From JAJISG01 sp964347345 (GTDB lineage: Archaea > Thermoplasmatota > Thermoplasmata > RBG-16-68-12 > JAJISG01), in contig CAYFYB010000007.1 in assembly GCA_964347345.1 (NCBI GenBank), positions 1 through 61,245 on the forward strand: 61,245 nt of DNA. Reading direction: 5' to 3'. The notes under the pieces were generated by a model, which did no database searches, was not told the origin of the DNA, and saw only the letters and a list, made by a program, of their open reading frames with translations. Made by a program: the position numbers and the translations under genes. Shown piece by piece: positions 8,179-16,884 of the stretch (positions are counted from its first letter, which is position 1; each line of letters starts with the position of its first letter).

Positions 8179-9120
8179 ATGGCCTACGACGTGATCGTGG
8201 TCGGAGGGGGGCCAGTTGGCCTCGCCGCAGGTATGTTCTGTGCCCACAGGCGGCTTTCGACCCTTGTCCTGGAGGCGAGACAGCTAGGCGGGCAGCTAAC
8301 GAGCATCTACCCCAGCAAGAGCATCTACGACTATCCTGGCTACATCGCCATCGAAGCGGAGGAGTTGGGGAGGCTCTTCATAGAGCATGCCAGGGAGAGC
8401 GGATGCGAGCTGCGGGAAGGGGAGGAGGTCCTCGAGTTGGAGTCGTCGCGGGACGGCATAACGGTGAAGACGGATCAGGGAGCTTACTCCGCCAAGGCCG
8501 TAATCCTTGCCCTTGGAATGGGGCTCTTCGAGCCCCGCCTCCTCAATGTGCCTGGGGAGCTCGAGCTGGAAGGTCGGGGCGTCCACTACAAGGTCGCGAG
8601 GCGGGCAGACTTCGAGGGGAGCCGGGTCCTAGTGGTAGGTGGGGGCGACAGCGCTCTGGAAAACGCCCTCTCCGTCCTGGCCGTCGCCGAGAGCGTCACC
8701 CTGGTCCACAGGAGGGACGAGTTCAGGGCTATGGAGAAAAACGTGGAAGCCGTGAACCATTCCCCCATCGAGGTCCTCCTGAACACCGAGGTCGTCCGCA
8801 TCCTAGGGAAGGAGAGGGTCGAGGCCTGCGTCCTTTTCAACAACACCACGGGAGAGCAGTCCGCCCGAGACTTCGATGACGTGATCGTCCAGATAGGACT
8901 GTCGCCGAGGGTTCATCGCCTAAGAGACTGGGGGCTGGAGCTGATCGGCCGCTCCATAAGGGTGGGGGTCGACATGGGCACCTCCCTGAAGGGGGTCTTC
9001 GCCTGCGGAGACATAATCACCTATGAGGGGAAGGATAAGAGGATAACTAGTGGGTGCGGTGAGGCTGCGGTGGCAGCCATGAGCGCCTACAAGCACATCC
9101 GTAGGCCATATTGGGCCTGA
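8179..9120 (+). CDS. Thioredoxin-reductase-like ferredoxin-NADP reductase
   Basis: A two-dinucleotide-domain flavoprotein of 313 residues. The FAD site is DVIVVGGGPVGLAAG near the N-terminus. The NAD(P) site is VLVVGGGDSALENAL with VHRRDEFRA following, and GVFACGDI is near the C-terminus. The CxxC redox pair of thioredoxin reductase is missing from the NADP domain. The segment GGQLTSIYPSKSIYDYPGY resembles the TrxR-type ferredoxin/flavodoxin-NADP reductases (YumC group). It probably moves electrons between NADPH and ferredoxin in the cytoplasm. The reductase subtype is inferred from the missing cysteines. Confidence 0.82.
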   Translation: MAYDVIVVGGGPVGLAAGMFCAHRRLSTLVLEARQLGGQLTSIYPSKSIYDYPGYIAIEAEELGRLFIEHARESGCELREGEEVLELESSRDGITVKTDQGAYSAKAVILALGMGLFEPRLLNVPGELELEGRGVHYKVARRADFEGSRVLVVGGGDSALENALSVLAVAESVTLVHRRDEFRAMEKNVEAVNHSPIEVLLNTEVVRILGKERVEACVLFNNTTGEQSARDFDDVIVQIGLSPRVHRLRDWGLELIGRSIRVGVDMGTSLKGVFACGDIITYEGKDKRITSGCGEAAVAAMSAYKHIRRPYWA

Positions 9121-9123
9121 GCT

Positions 9124-9618
9124 CTACGACTCCCCCAGTTTCCAGAGGCTGTCCCCAACATAGTGGATGGTCTTGACAGCCTTCCCCTTTCTTGACGCGA
9201 CCATCTGTTCGCCTGAAACCAGGGCCCTCCCCACCACCAGGGGCCTGAAGTTCCTCTCGTCCCTCACCCAGACTAGATCCCCCTCCGAGATGTCTGGGTC
9301 CGCCTCAGTACTCCCGGGAGCCATCACGTCAGCACCGTTGTAGAGATAGGGCACTGCCCCCATGTCCACCGTGACGTACTTCCGCTCGGCGGGTTTCTTC
9401 AGCAGACCCCTAATCGTGGGGAAAGGCTCCTCATCCACAATGATGACGAGGATGTCTCCCCCCACGTAGAGGATGTCAAAGTCCTTCCCCTCCGCCCGGT
9501 CCACGTGGTCGTCCAGGGCGAAGGGCACGCTTCCTAGAGACCGCTGGAGCCTTTGGAAGAGATCTGAGACCTCCTTAGTACGAAGGCGCCGGCGCTTCTT
9601 GAACCCGTCCCTCTGCAC
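9124..9618 (-). CDS. MCT-1-like PUA-domain RNA-binding protein
   Basis: 164 residues: a pre-PUA domain (basic KKRRRLRTKEVSDL start, then ILYVGGDILVIIVDEEPFPT) followed by a PUA domain. The PUA part contains VTVDMGAVPYLYNGADVMAPG and DLVWVRDERN. This is the archaeal COG2016 family related to human MCT-1 and the PUA part of eIF2D, proteins that act on ribosomes or tRNA. The start is GTG, with an AATATTAAA element (9638-9646) about 24 bases upstream. The gene ends 4 bases from the flavoprotein stop; the two converge. Confidence 0.85.
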   Translation of the reverse strand: MQRDGFKKRRRLRTKEVSDLFQRLQRSLGSVPFALDDHVDRAEGKDFDILYVGGDILVIIVDEEPFPTIRGLLKKPAERKYVTVDMGAVPYLYNGADVMAPGSTEADPDISEGDLVWVRDERNFRPLVVGRALVSGEQMVASRKGKAVKTIHYVGDSLWKLGES

Positions 9619-9679
9619 AAAGGTGGGAAGGTCCTGGAATATTAAACCCTCAGCCCCCTGGGAGACCAGCCGCTCTATC

Positions 9680-9688
9680 TTTATATAG
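9680..9688 (+). promoter_or_regulatory. TATA element for egsA
   Basis: TTTATATAG centred 29 bases before the ATG at 9713. Confidence 0.5.
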
Positions 9689-9712
9689 AGACCTCCCCTT
9701 ATTGAAGGGCTT

Positions 9713-10789
9713 ATGAAGCCAGGAGGTCAGGACGCCTTCCTCAAATGGAAGAGCATGGAGCTACCCCGAAGTGTTGTCATCGGCCATGGTGCCCTGGACG
9801 AGGTTGGCCGGGTGGCCGCTGGCCTGAAGCTTGGCAGGAAAGGGCTGATTGTTGAGGACCCCGTTACGAAGAGGATCGCGGGGGACAGGGCTCATGATGG
9901 CCTGGCTCAGGCCGGTATGAAGGCTGAACATCACATAATCAAGGAGGCCAGCCTGGAGGAAGTTGAGCTGGTGGAGCAGGAGATCGACGATCTCTCCATC
10001 GACTTCGTCCTGGGGGTTGGTGGAGGCCGCCCCATAGATGTGGCTAAGTACTCTTCCTTCAACAAGGCCGTCCACTTCGTGAGCGTACCGACAGCTGCCT
10101 CCCATGATGGGTTGGTGTCCTCGCAGGCCTCCCTGCTGGGCCCCGAGGGCAAGGTCTCCCTGCCCGCCCGGGCTCCCATCGCCGTGATAATGGATACGGA
10201 GGTCATAGCGGCCTCCCCCCATCGCTTACTGGCAGCGGGCTGCGGCGATACCGTGGCGAACTCCACGGCAGTCAAGGACTGGATGCTGGCCCACAAGCTG
10301 CGGAACGAGCCCTACAGCAGCTACGCCGCTTCCCTCTCCGAAATGACGGCGGAAATGATGATTCAGAACGCCAGGGACATCAAGCCCGGCTTGGAGGAGA
10401 GCGCGTGGTTCGTCTGCAAGGCCCTGGTCTCCAGCGGTGTCGCCATGAGCATAGCGGGCTCTTCGAGGCCGGCCAGCGGATCTGAGCACCTCTTCTCCCA
10501 CGCCCTCGATAGGTTCGCAAAGAGGCCGGCCTTGCATGGGGAGCAGTGCGGCGTCGGCACCATCATGATGATGTATCTCCATGGAGGGAACTGGGAGGGC
10601 ATACGCCAGGCCCTCCTTGACATCGGATCTCCTACAACAGCCAAGGCCATGGGTATTACCCCTGAAGAGGTGATTGAGGCCCTCGTCCGTGCCCATGAGA
10701 TGAAGAGCGGCTGGTACACGGTTCTAGGGGACAGGGGGCTCACTTACGAAGCTGCCGAGCGTCTCGCCACAACCACGAAGGTTATCTGA
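9713..10789 (+). CDS. egsA: sn-glycerol-1-phosphate dehydrogenase
   Basis: This 358-residue NAD(P)- and zinc-dependent dehydrogenase reduces dihydroxyacetone phosphate to sn-glycerol-1-phosphate, giving archaeal lipids their stereochemistry. The sequence shows ELPRSVVIGHGAL at the N-terminus, FVLGVGGGRPIDVAKY (cofactor loop) and SVPTAASHDG. The zinc site region includes AAGCGDTVANSTAVKDW and conserved histidines in EHLFSHALD and LHGEQCGVG. It lies near carS (3 kb), another ether-lipid enzyme, but is a separate transcription unit. The UPF0179 gene follows after 9 bases and is probably co-transcribed. Confidence 0.95.
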   Translation: MKPGGQDAFLKWKSMELPRSVVIGHGALDEVGRVAAGLKLGRKGLIVEDPVTKRIAGDRAHDGLAQAGMKAEHHIIKEASLEEVELVEQEIDDLSIDFVLGVGGGRPIDVAKYSSFNKAVHFVSVPTAASHDGLVSSQASLLGPEGKVSLPARAPIAVIMDTEVIAASPHRLLAAGCGDTVANSTAVKDWMLAHKLRNEPYSSYAASLSEMTAEMMIQNARDIKPGLEESAWFVCKALVSSGVAMSIAGSSRPASGSEHLFSHALDRFAKRPALHGEQCGVGTIMMMYLHGGNWEGIRQALLDIGSPTTAKAMGITPEEVIEALVRAHEMKSGWYTVLGDRGLTYEAAERLATTTKVI

Positions 10790-10798
10790 GGGAGGGGT

Positions 10799-11236
10799 TT
10801 GAAGCAGGTCACTCTCATAGGAGACAGGATCGCGAGAGAGGGTGACGCTTTCGTCTTCGTGGGACCACAGCCGGAGTGCAGAGAATGCCGCCTTAAAAGT
10901 GCGTGCCTCCAGCTTGATAGGGGGAGGCTATACGAGGTTGTGAAGGTCAGGGATATTCATCATGAGGATGAGTGCCGTTACCATGAGAACGGGGTCCGTG
11001 TCGTTGAGGTCCGGCCGGCCCTCGTTTCTGCAACCCTCAAATCAAGGCTGGCCATGGAAGGCTCCATCGTTGAATATGCCAGGCCCGTGTGTGCCAACCA
11101 TGAGTGCGAGAACTTTCGTCTATGCCATCCCCCGGGGCTTGAGGGGCCCACGAGGGTGAAGGTTACCAAAGTATCTCACACGCTTTCATGCCCGCTGGGA
11201 TATGATCTGACCCGTGTGGAGATCGAATATATCTAG
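10799..11236 (+). CDS. UPF0179 cysteine-rich protein
   Basis: A 145-residue archaeal protein of unknown function. The cysteine layout of the family is clear: CRECRLKSAC near residue 28, DECRYHENGV near 60, CANHECENFRLC near 98, and a final SCPLG. The layout suggests metal binding, possibly an FeS cluster or zinc. The start is TTG behind a GGGAGGGG run and sits 9 bases after egsA, so it is likely read with it. Confidence 0.85.
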   Translation: MKQVTLIGDRIAREGDAFVFVGPQPECRECRLKSACLQLDRGRLYEVVKVRDIHHEDECRYHENGVRVVEVRPALVSATLKSRLAMEGSIVEYARPVCANHECENFRLCHPPGLEGPTRVKVTKVSHTLSCPLGYDLTRVEIEYI

Positions 11237-11276
11237 CCTCGTGACGGGACACCGACCCCCTCATTTCCTGTGGAAC

Positions 11277-11651
11277 CTATTCCTTAATCTTCCAATGCTT
11301 CTTGCGGTCGGACAGCTCCCTCCTGTAGTCGGAGGACAGGTACCAAGACAGCTCTTCCAATCTGTCTTGGTTCCTCACGAAATGCGCCTTGCTGGGGACG
11401 TCTATGAGCCTTCGGAATTCCCTCTGTTTTCTCAGGATGTCCACAAAGTACCAGCCACCGACGAGACCGAGCAAGGGTCCAGTGACGACGAACCACACAA
11501 TCCAGTTGCCGATACCCGAAAGGATCTCCTCGATTGAGGGCGGTAAGGACGCCCGGAAAAAGTAGTTCAGCACCACTAGGATTGTGAGGAACGTCCCCAA
11601 AGCGAAAACGGCGTAGCTAATCTCGAGCTTGATCTCACGAAGGAAGCTCAC
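11277..11651 (-). CDS. DUF3198 membrane protein
   Basis: 124 residues with two membrane helices (about 11-32 and 45-68) and a charged cytoplasmic tail containing WYLSSDYRRELSDRKKHW. This arrangement fits DUF3198, known from Thermoplasma relatives. No function is known. The GTG start faces gcvT across a short gap. The same AT-rich element (11674-11682) is correctly spaced for both genes. Confidence 0.7.
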   Translation of the reverse strand: MSFLREIKLEISYAVFALGTFLTILVVLNYFFRASLPPSIEEILSGIGNWIVWFVVTGPLLGLVGGWYFVDILRKQREFRRLIDVPSKAHFVRNQDRLEELSWYLSSDYRRELSDRKKHWKIKE

Positions 11652-11673
11652 TCTTGTGGTATGGCTTCCGCTT

Positions 11674-11682
11674 TTTAATATA
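11674..11682. promoter_or_regulatory. Shared bidirectional TATA element (gcvT / DUF3198)
   Basis: TTTAATATA inside a 15-base AT-rich run. Its centre is 30 bases from the gcvT ATG (11708) and 27 bases from the DUF3198 GTG (11651), so it can serve both directions. Confidence 0.45.
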
Positions 11683-11707
11683 TTCTATCCCCTTAAAGTA
11701 TTCAGAG

Positions 11708-12859
11708 ATGAGAACGGACTTACACCCCTACCATAGGCGGCACTCACCAAAGTTGGTAGACTTCCACGGATGGTGGATGCCCCTTTACTACGACTCCGTG
11801 GTACGTGAGCATCGGGCGGTGAGGGCGCGGGCTGGGTTATTTGATGTATCCCACATGGGGAAGATTGTACTTTTCGGGGAGGGCGCTACATCCACGCTTC
11901 AGCGGTTGCTACCTAGCAAGATGCCCAGCAAGCCTGGTGTATGCAGGTATTCTCACCTTCTTGATGAGGGGGGAAGGATTCTCGATGACGTCGTGGTGAC
12001 CTTCTTGGGTGAGAACCGGTATCTTTGCGTATGTAATGCTGGGGCCACTGCAACGGTCCTTCAATGGTTCGACCAATGGTTCTCCGACGATCAAATAAAG
12101 GACCTCACCCAGGAACTCACCCTGGTTGCGCTGCAAGGTCCCGCATCCGCGGACGCGATGGGAAGGTTCTTTTCAGCTGACGTAAAGGGGCTACGGCGTT
12201 TCAGAGGCACCTTTGCTGCCTTCCAGGGTGATTTGAGAGGCTCGAGCGAACTTCCAGTGGAAGCAAAGGGGTGGGCCCCTCTCCACACCCTCCTCGGCCT
12301 TTCCGGGCCAACGGAGATCAGAAGCGTGTATGTGACTCGTACAGGCTATACGGGAGAGGACGGGTTCGAACTCCTTGCCCCAAGGAACCTTGGCAGGGCT
12401 CTTTGGCTTGCTCTGCTGTCGGAAGGGGGGGACTTCCGGGTGGTTCCTGTCGGTCTGGGGGCCAGGGACACACTGCGCCTTGAGAAGGGTTATCTCCTTT
12501 CCGGCCAGGACTTCGACGGCCATCAGACTCCTTTGGAAGTGGGATATGAGTGGCTAATTGATTGGGAGCACGATTTTGTCGGTCGAGATGCCTTGCTCCG
12601 GCTGAAAGGGAGAGGTGACTACCCCCATGTGGTGGGAGTCAAGTTACTTCATAAGGGAGTTCCGCGAGCCGGGAACGAAATCCGTGTTGGAGATCGGAGT
12701 ATAGGACGGCTCACGAGCGCGACGCTGTCCCCGAGCCTGGGGGTTGGTATAGGCCTTGGTCGCGTTAAGGCGGGAACGGCGAGCCTAGGTGATCGGGTCG
12801 ACGTGCTGATTAGGGAACGAAGACATCCGGCGGAACTCGTGCCGCTCCCCTTTCTCTGA
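11708..12859 (+). CDS. gcvT: Aminomethyltransferase (glycine cleavage T protein)
   Basis: 383 residues, of GcvT type. The start is DLHPYHRRHSPKLVDFHGW, followed by GLFDVSHMGKI (pterin-binding region), RTGYTGEDGFEL, and LGARDTLRLEKGYLLSGQD. The T protein moves the aminomethyl carbon from lipoylated H protein to tetrahydrofolate (or an archaeal pterin), releasing ammonia. The ATG at 11708 is chosen over upstream in-frame codons because of the TATA element and the conserved start. gcvH lies 28 kb away and no gcvP is in the window, so the system is scattered. Codon use looks less biased than in neighbours, with more A/T-ending codons. Confidence 0.9.
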   Translation: MRTDLHPYHRRHSPKLVDFHGWWMPLYYDSVVREHRAVRARAGLFDVSHMGKIVLFGEGATSTLQRLLPSKMPSKPGVCRYSHLLDEGGRILDDVVVTFLGENRYLCVCNAGATATVLQWFDQWFSDDQIKDLTQELTLVALQGPASADAMGRFFSADVKGLRRFRGTFAAFQGDLRGSSELPVEAKGWAPLHTLLGLSGPTEIRSVYVTRTGYTGEDGFELLAPRNLGRALWLALLSEGGDFRVVPVGLGARDTLRLEKGYLLSGQDFDGHQTPLEVGYEWLIDWEHDFVGRDALLRLKGRGDYPHVVGVKLLHKGVPRAGNEIRVGDRSIGRLTSATLSPSLGVGIGLGRVKAGTASLGDRVDVLIRERRHPAELVPLPFL

Positions 12860-13147
12860 CCGCCGGCCATACCGTATACCGCGTGACTGTGGTAATCACG
12901 CCTCCAAGCCCACTTTCAGTCACCTCCCACCATCTCACTTATTAGGCTCGACGAGCTACCGTCCTAGAAAGAACGGGTCTCAGTCCTGTTGCCAATGCGG
13001 AGTCAGAGAAGATGGAATTATTGGTAAACGACTTGGTGCCCGATATGGTCATGCAGGAGGGGGGACGGATAACTGACTCGGGTCAGAAATACATTTATGG
13101 GGAGCTGATATACGGGCGTCTTACCTCCCGGCTCGTTGGTGGGTGTT
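12860..13147. other. 288-base intergenic region upstream of nrdJ
   Basis: It holds an inverted repeat with 6-base arms (GCGTGA and TCACGC, 12881-12901) just after gcvT, which might be a transcript end. A TTTATGG element at 13094-13100 is the probable nrdJ promoter, giving a leader of about 27 bases. I see no cobalamin riboswitch signature and no convincing gene. Confidence 0.35.
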
Positions 13148-15484
13148 ATGGAGAGACTGGAGAAGAGGGTCCCTGGTCTTGAATCATGGCTGGCGCCGCA
13201 GTTAAGCGACAACGCCGTGAGGGTTCTAGAGCGTAGGTATCTGAGCAGGGATGAGGACGGCAAACCTGTTGAGACGCCCAAGGAACTCTTCGCGCGGGTT
13301 GCCTTGAACGTGGCACAGGCGGAGGCTCTCTATGACAAGGACACCGACGTTCAGGGACTGGCCAGGGAGTTCTACGATATGATGGCAGGACTCGAGTTCC
13401 TGCCCAACAGCCCCACATTGATGAATGCTGGAAACGACCTACAGCAGCTCTCGGCCTGTTTCGTCCTACCAGTGGAGGACAGCATTGAGGGCATATTCGA
13501 TGCATTGAAGTGGCAGGCAAAGATCCACCAGAGTGGGGGAGGAACGGGCTTCAGCTTCAGCAAACTGAGGCCGAAGGGGGACTTTGTAAGAAGCACCATG
13601 GGCGTCGCAAGTGGCCCCGTAAGCTTCATGAAGATCTTTGACGAGGCCACCCAGCAGGTGAAGCAGGGTGGCAAGCGCAGAGGGGCCAACATGGGGATCC
13701 TCAGAGCGGACCACCCGGATGTCGAGGAGTTTATCACCTGCAAACACGACAGCAGCAAGATCACCAATTTCAACATAAGCGTGGCCGTCACGAAGGACTT
13801 CATGAAGGCCTACGAAGCGGGCTCGGAGTTCCCCCTCGTAAATCCGCGAAACGGGGAGACGACGAAACGGATCAGCGCTCGAAGGCTCCTGCGCCAGATT
13901 GCGGAGTCGGCCTGGAGGAACGGTGAACCCGGACTATTTTTCATCGACACGACCAATGAGACGAATCCAACGCCCCACATCGGCCCCATGGAGGCCACAA
14001 ACCCCTGCGGAGAGCAGCCCCTGCTCCCCTTTGAGTCATGCAATCTGGGCTCCCTGAACCTGGAGAAGCACCTCAAGAAGGGCCCCGATGAATGGGAGGT
14101 GGACTGGGAGCGACTGGAAGGAACCACCAGGCGCGCCGTGCGGTTCCTCGACAACGTCATAGACGTGAATCAATACCCGATCGAGCAGATCGACAAGATG
14201 ACCAAGAAGACCAGGAAGATCGGCCTGGGAGTCATGGGCCTTGCACGAGCCCTCTTCAAGCTGAAGGTACCCTATGACTCAGAGCGGGGCATCGAGATGG
14301 CCCGAAAGATTATGGGGTTCATCCGAGACGTGGGGTACGACGAGTCCCAGCGACTGGCCGAGGTCAGGGGAGTCTACCCCGCCTGGGAAGGCTCCGTCCA
14401 CGACAAGAACGGTCTCCGCATGAGGAACTCCTACGTAACGACGGTTGCGCCCACCGGCACTCTTAGCATGATCGCCGATACGTCGGGTGGTTGCGAGCCT
14501 GAGTTCTCGTTGGTGTGGTACAAGAATGTGATGGATGGAGAACACCTTCCCTACGTCTTGGAATACTTCATTGAAGTGGCCAAGGAGGAGGGTTGGTGGT
14601 CGGAGGACCTCCTGGAGAAGATTCTTCGCAACCGGGGGTCGTGTCGCGGTCTGAGGGAGGTGCCTGAGGCCTGGCAATCAGTGTTCGCAGTCTCCTTCGA
14701 CGTTAGCCCTGAGTGGCATGTCAGGATGCAGGCGGCCTTCCAGGAGTTCTGCGACGCCGCGGTCTCCAAGACAATAAACCTTTCCAAGGAGGCGACTGTG
14801 GGCGATGTCATGGAGGCCTACCTCCTGGCATATAAGTTGGGTTGCAAGGGGATCACTGTCTATAGAGACGGAAGCAGGGAGGAACAGGTCCTCAACGTGG
14901 GCCTTGCTGATAGGAGTGAGGACTCCAGGCCAGTGACAACGAAGCCGCGGCCCCGACCAGACGTCATCCGTGGAACGACCCAGAAGATCCTCACGGGCTA
15001 CGGCTCCCTGTACGTCACCATTAACGAGGACGATCACGGGTTGTTCGAGGTGTTCGCCCAGATAGGACGGGGTGGCGGGTATACGGCGTCCTTCACGGAG
15101 GCCGTGGCAAGACTCATAAGTCTTTGTCTGAGGACTGGGATCCCACACGACGAAATCATCGACCAGCTTGAAGGCATCAGGAGCCCCAGACTGGCCTGGG
15201 ATCACAGAGAGAAGGTGTATTCAGTGCCTGACGCCCTGGCAAAGGCTCTCAAGAGGCACCTCAGCGGCTATGCCCAGGAGACGCTGCAACCTAGGGTGGA
15301 CAGCTTTGAGGAGGACAGAGAGCACCTGGATAGCGAATTTGAGAAGGAGTACAGGGACGATACCGACGACACCGAGGTGATGGTGAGACAGGGCCTCAAC
15401 CCAGAGTGCCCCGAGTGTGGAAGCCCTCTCATCTTCGAGGAGAGTTGCACCAAGTGCCGGCACTGTGGGTTCTCCGAATGCTAG
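13148..15484 (+). CDS. nrdJ: Adenosylcobalamin-dependent (class II) ribonucleotide reductase
   Basis: 778 residues. It reduces ribonucleotides to deoxyribonucleotides using a B12-derived thiyl radical, so it needs neither oxygen nor a small subunit. Active-site motifs: LSACFVLP (first redox cysteine), HQSGGGTGFSFS, NPCGEQPLLPFESCNLGSLN (radical and second redox cysteines), VAPTGTLSMIADTSGGCEP (phosphate loop). The C-terminus carries a zinc-ribbon-like CPECG...CTKCRHCGFSEC that should supply external dithiols. No N-terminal ATP-cone is present. I took the ATG at 13148; an in-frame TTG is 12 bases upstream. The 3' end overlaps the DUF123 gene by 56 bases. Confidence 0.94.
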   Translation: MERLEKRVPGLESWLAPQLSDNAVRVLERRYLSRDEDGKPVETPKELFARVALNVAQAEALYDKDTDVQGLAREFYDMMAGLEFLPNSPTLMNAGNDLQQLSACFVLPVEDSIEGIFDALKWQAKIHQSGGGTGFSFSKLRPKGDFVRSTMGVASGPVSFMKIFDEATQQVKQGGKRRGANMGILRADHPDVEEFITCKHDSSKITNFNISVAVTKDFMKAYEAGSEFPLVNPRNGETTKRISARRLLRQIAESAWRNGEPGLFFIDTTNETNPTPHIGPMEATNPCGEQPLLPFESCNLGSLNLEKHLKKGPDEWEVDWERLEGTTRRAVRFLDNVIDVNQYPIEQIDKMTKKTRKIGLGVMGLARALFKLKVPYDSERGIEMARKIMGFIRDVGYDESQRLAEVRGVYPAWEGSVHDKNGLRMRNSYVTTVAPTGTLSMIADTSGGCEPEFSLVWYKNVMDGEHLPYVLEYFIEVAKEEGWWSEDLLEKILRNRGSCRGLREVPEAWQSVFAVSFDVSPEWHVRMQAAFQEFCDAAVSKTINLSKEATVGDVMEAYLLAYKLGCKGITVYRDGSREEQVLNVGLADRSEDSRPVTTKPRPRPDVIRGTTQKILTGYGSLYVTINEDDHGLFEVFAQIGRGGGYTASFTEAVARLISLCLRTGIPHDEIIDQLEGIRSPRLAWDHREKVYSVPDALAKALKRHLSGYAQETLQPRVDSFEEDREHLDSEFEKEYRDDTDDTEVMVRQGLNPECPECGSPLIFEESCTKCRHCGFSEC

Positions 15485-15839
15485 ACTCCCCCAGATAGGC
15501 TAAGTGGGAAGGGCAGGGGCAGTCACTTGCTCCGAAGCCCTTCACCACTATTTTTCCGGTTTCGAGGACGTGCTTGCTGAGGAAGCATTCAGGCGGTTCC
15601 CTGGAGGGGACCAGGACGACTCGAATCTCGGTGGCGTGAGGAGTGAGATAATCTATGTGCCAGCGAGCGTGTTTCTCCCGGGTGAGATGTCTGCTAGCTC
15701 TGGCCTTGAGCCCCTTCCGAGCAGACCCCACGTAGGCGTACCACCCGGGTGGGAAGGTGAACTCTCCCAACCTGCCGACACGGACCCTCGTCTCTCCTTG
15801 GAGGTGCAGGAGGAGTATGTAGGCCCCGCCTTTGACCAT
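15429..15839 (-). CDS. DUF123 GIY-YIG-like (Uri) endonuclease
   Basis: 136 residues. The N-terminal GGAYILLLHL stands in for GIY, and GWYAYVGSA for the YIG strand. These are followed by RASRHL and WHIDYL (metal/active-site helix) and DCPCPSHLAYL near the end. The Uri superfamily of GIY-YIG-fold nucleases is widespread in archaea with largely unknown targets. The ATG at 15839 begins right at the fold; the longer frame upstream is non-conserved and would run into the divergent dehydrogenase. The last 56 bases overlap the nrdJ 3' end on the other strand. Confidence 0.8.
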   Translation of the reverse strand: MVKGGAYILLLHLQGETRVRVGRLGEFTFPPGWYAYVGSARKGLKARASRHLTREKHARWHIDYLTPHATEIRVVLVPSREPPECFLSKHVLETGKIVVKGFGASDCPCPSHLAYLGESSIRRTHSAGTWCNSPRR

Positions 15840-15894
15840 AATCAGGGGCTGATGGCCGAAAATGCTAATAAAACCCTTCGCGAATCCCCCCAAG

Positions 15895-16884
15895 ATGTCC
15901 CTCCTTATCGTGACGGTACAGCTAGATCCGGAGGACCGAAAGGCCCTGGGGCGCGCGGCAGGTCCGGCCACGGAGCTCGTCTACGCAGATGATCTGGAGA
16001 GGTCCATGGATGAACTTCTTCCCCGGGTGGGGGTGATACTATGCGCGGGTCTGCGGCAGTTCACCCCATCCATGATCGATCGAATGGGGTCCCTCAGGAT
16101 GGTTCAAACCCTGCTGGCCGGCGCTGACCACCTCCCATCGGAGCTCTTCAGACCGGAGGTGGCCGTCTGCACCGTTTCGGGGGCTGTGGCCCAAGAGGTG
16201 GCAGAGCACGCTATCGCCCTCCTGGCCTCGGCGGCCAAGAACGTCGTTACCCACACGCTGGCTGTGCGCGAAGGGAAGTTTGACAGGAGTCCCACGAACC
16301 TGTCCCTGAGGGGCAGAGTCCTGGGCATCCTGGGATTTGGGAATGTGGGAAGGGCCGTCGGGGACATCGGCCGAGCCCTGGGCATGAGCATATTCGCGAT
16401 CAACCGCACCGGTCGAACCGAGGAGCGAGTGGACTTCATAGGGACCGCAAAGGACCTCCATCGCCTTCTGAGGAAAGCGGACTTCCTGGTGATCTGCCTA
16501 CCCCTCACGAAGAGTACAGAGGGGCTCATCGGTAAGGAAGAGCTCGAGGCCATGAAACGGGACGCTGTGCTGGTGAACGTCGGTAGGGCTAGGGTGGTGC
16601 AGGAGGGAGCTCTCTTCGAACACCTCAAGGCGAACCCAGCTTTTCGAGCTGCCTTCGACGTCTGGTGGACCTACCCAAAGGGCTTAGAGGGCCGTCTCTT
16701 CAGCCTACCCTTTCATGAGCTCGAAAACTTTGTAATGACTCCCCATGTGGCTGACCGCGTTCCAGGTCACCGGAAGAAGATGATGGGCCTTGCCATAAAG
16801 AATATAGGCAATTTCTTTATGGGGAAGCCCCTGCTCAACCGAGTTAAAGAGGAAGACTTTCCTCCCAGATCGTACACGGAGTGA
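15895..16884 (+). CDS. D-2-hydroxyacid dehydrogenase family protein
   Basis: 329 residues, NAD(P)-dependent, of the glyoxylate/hydroxypyruvate reductase type. The Rossmann motif is GRVLGILGFGNVGRAVG. The catalytic Arg is in LVNVGRARVVQEG and the catalytic His in MTPHVADR. The Glu that pairs with this His, expected shortly after the conserved Asp, is not at its usual place: the segment reads AAFDVWWTYPKG. The stop codon overlaps the glutamate dehydrogenase ATG (TGATG), so the two are translationally coupled. The substrate is unknown; a 2-oxoacid linked to amino-acid breakdown would fit the partner. Confidence 0.82.
   Translation: MSLLIVTVQLDPEDRKALGRAAGPATELVYADDLERSMDELLPRVGVILCAGLRQFTPSMIDRMGSLRMVQTLLAGADHLPSELFRPEVAVCTVSGAVAQEVAEHAIALLASAAKNVVTHTLAVREGKFDRSPTNLSLRGRVLGILGFGNVGRAVGDIGRALGMSIFAINRTGRTEERVDFIGTAKDLHRLLRKADFLVICLPLTKSTEGLIGKEELEAMKRDAVLVNVGRARVVQEGALFEHLKANPAFRAAFDVWWTYPKGLEGRLFSLPFHELENFVMTPHVADRVPGHRKKMMGLAIKNIGNFFMGKPLLNRVKEEDFPPRSYTE

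Noticed and set aside
12860..13147. Cobalamin riboswitch upstream of nrdJ
   Set aside because: No B12-box-like core or matching stems seen; such riboswitches are also rare in archaea.
13012..13185. 57-codon ORF starting before nrdJ
   Set aside because: It overlaps the nrdJ start in another frame, has no ribosome site and no recognisable pattern.
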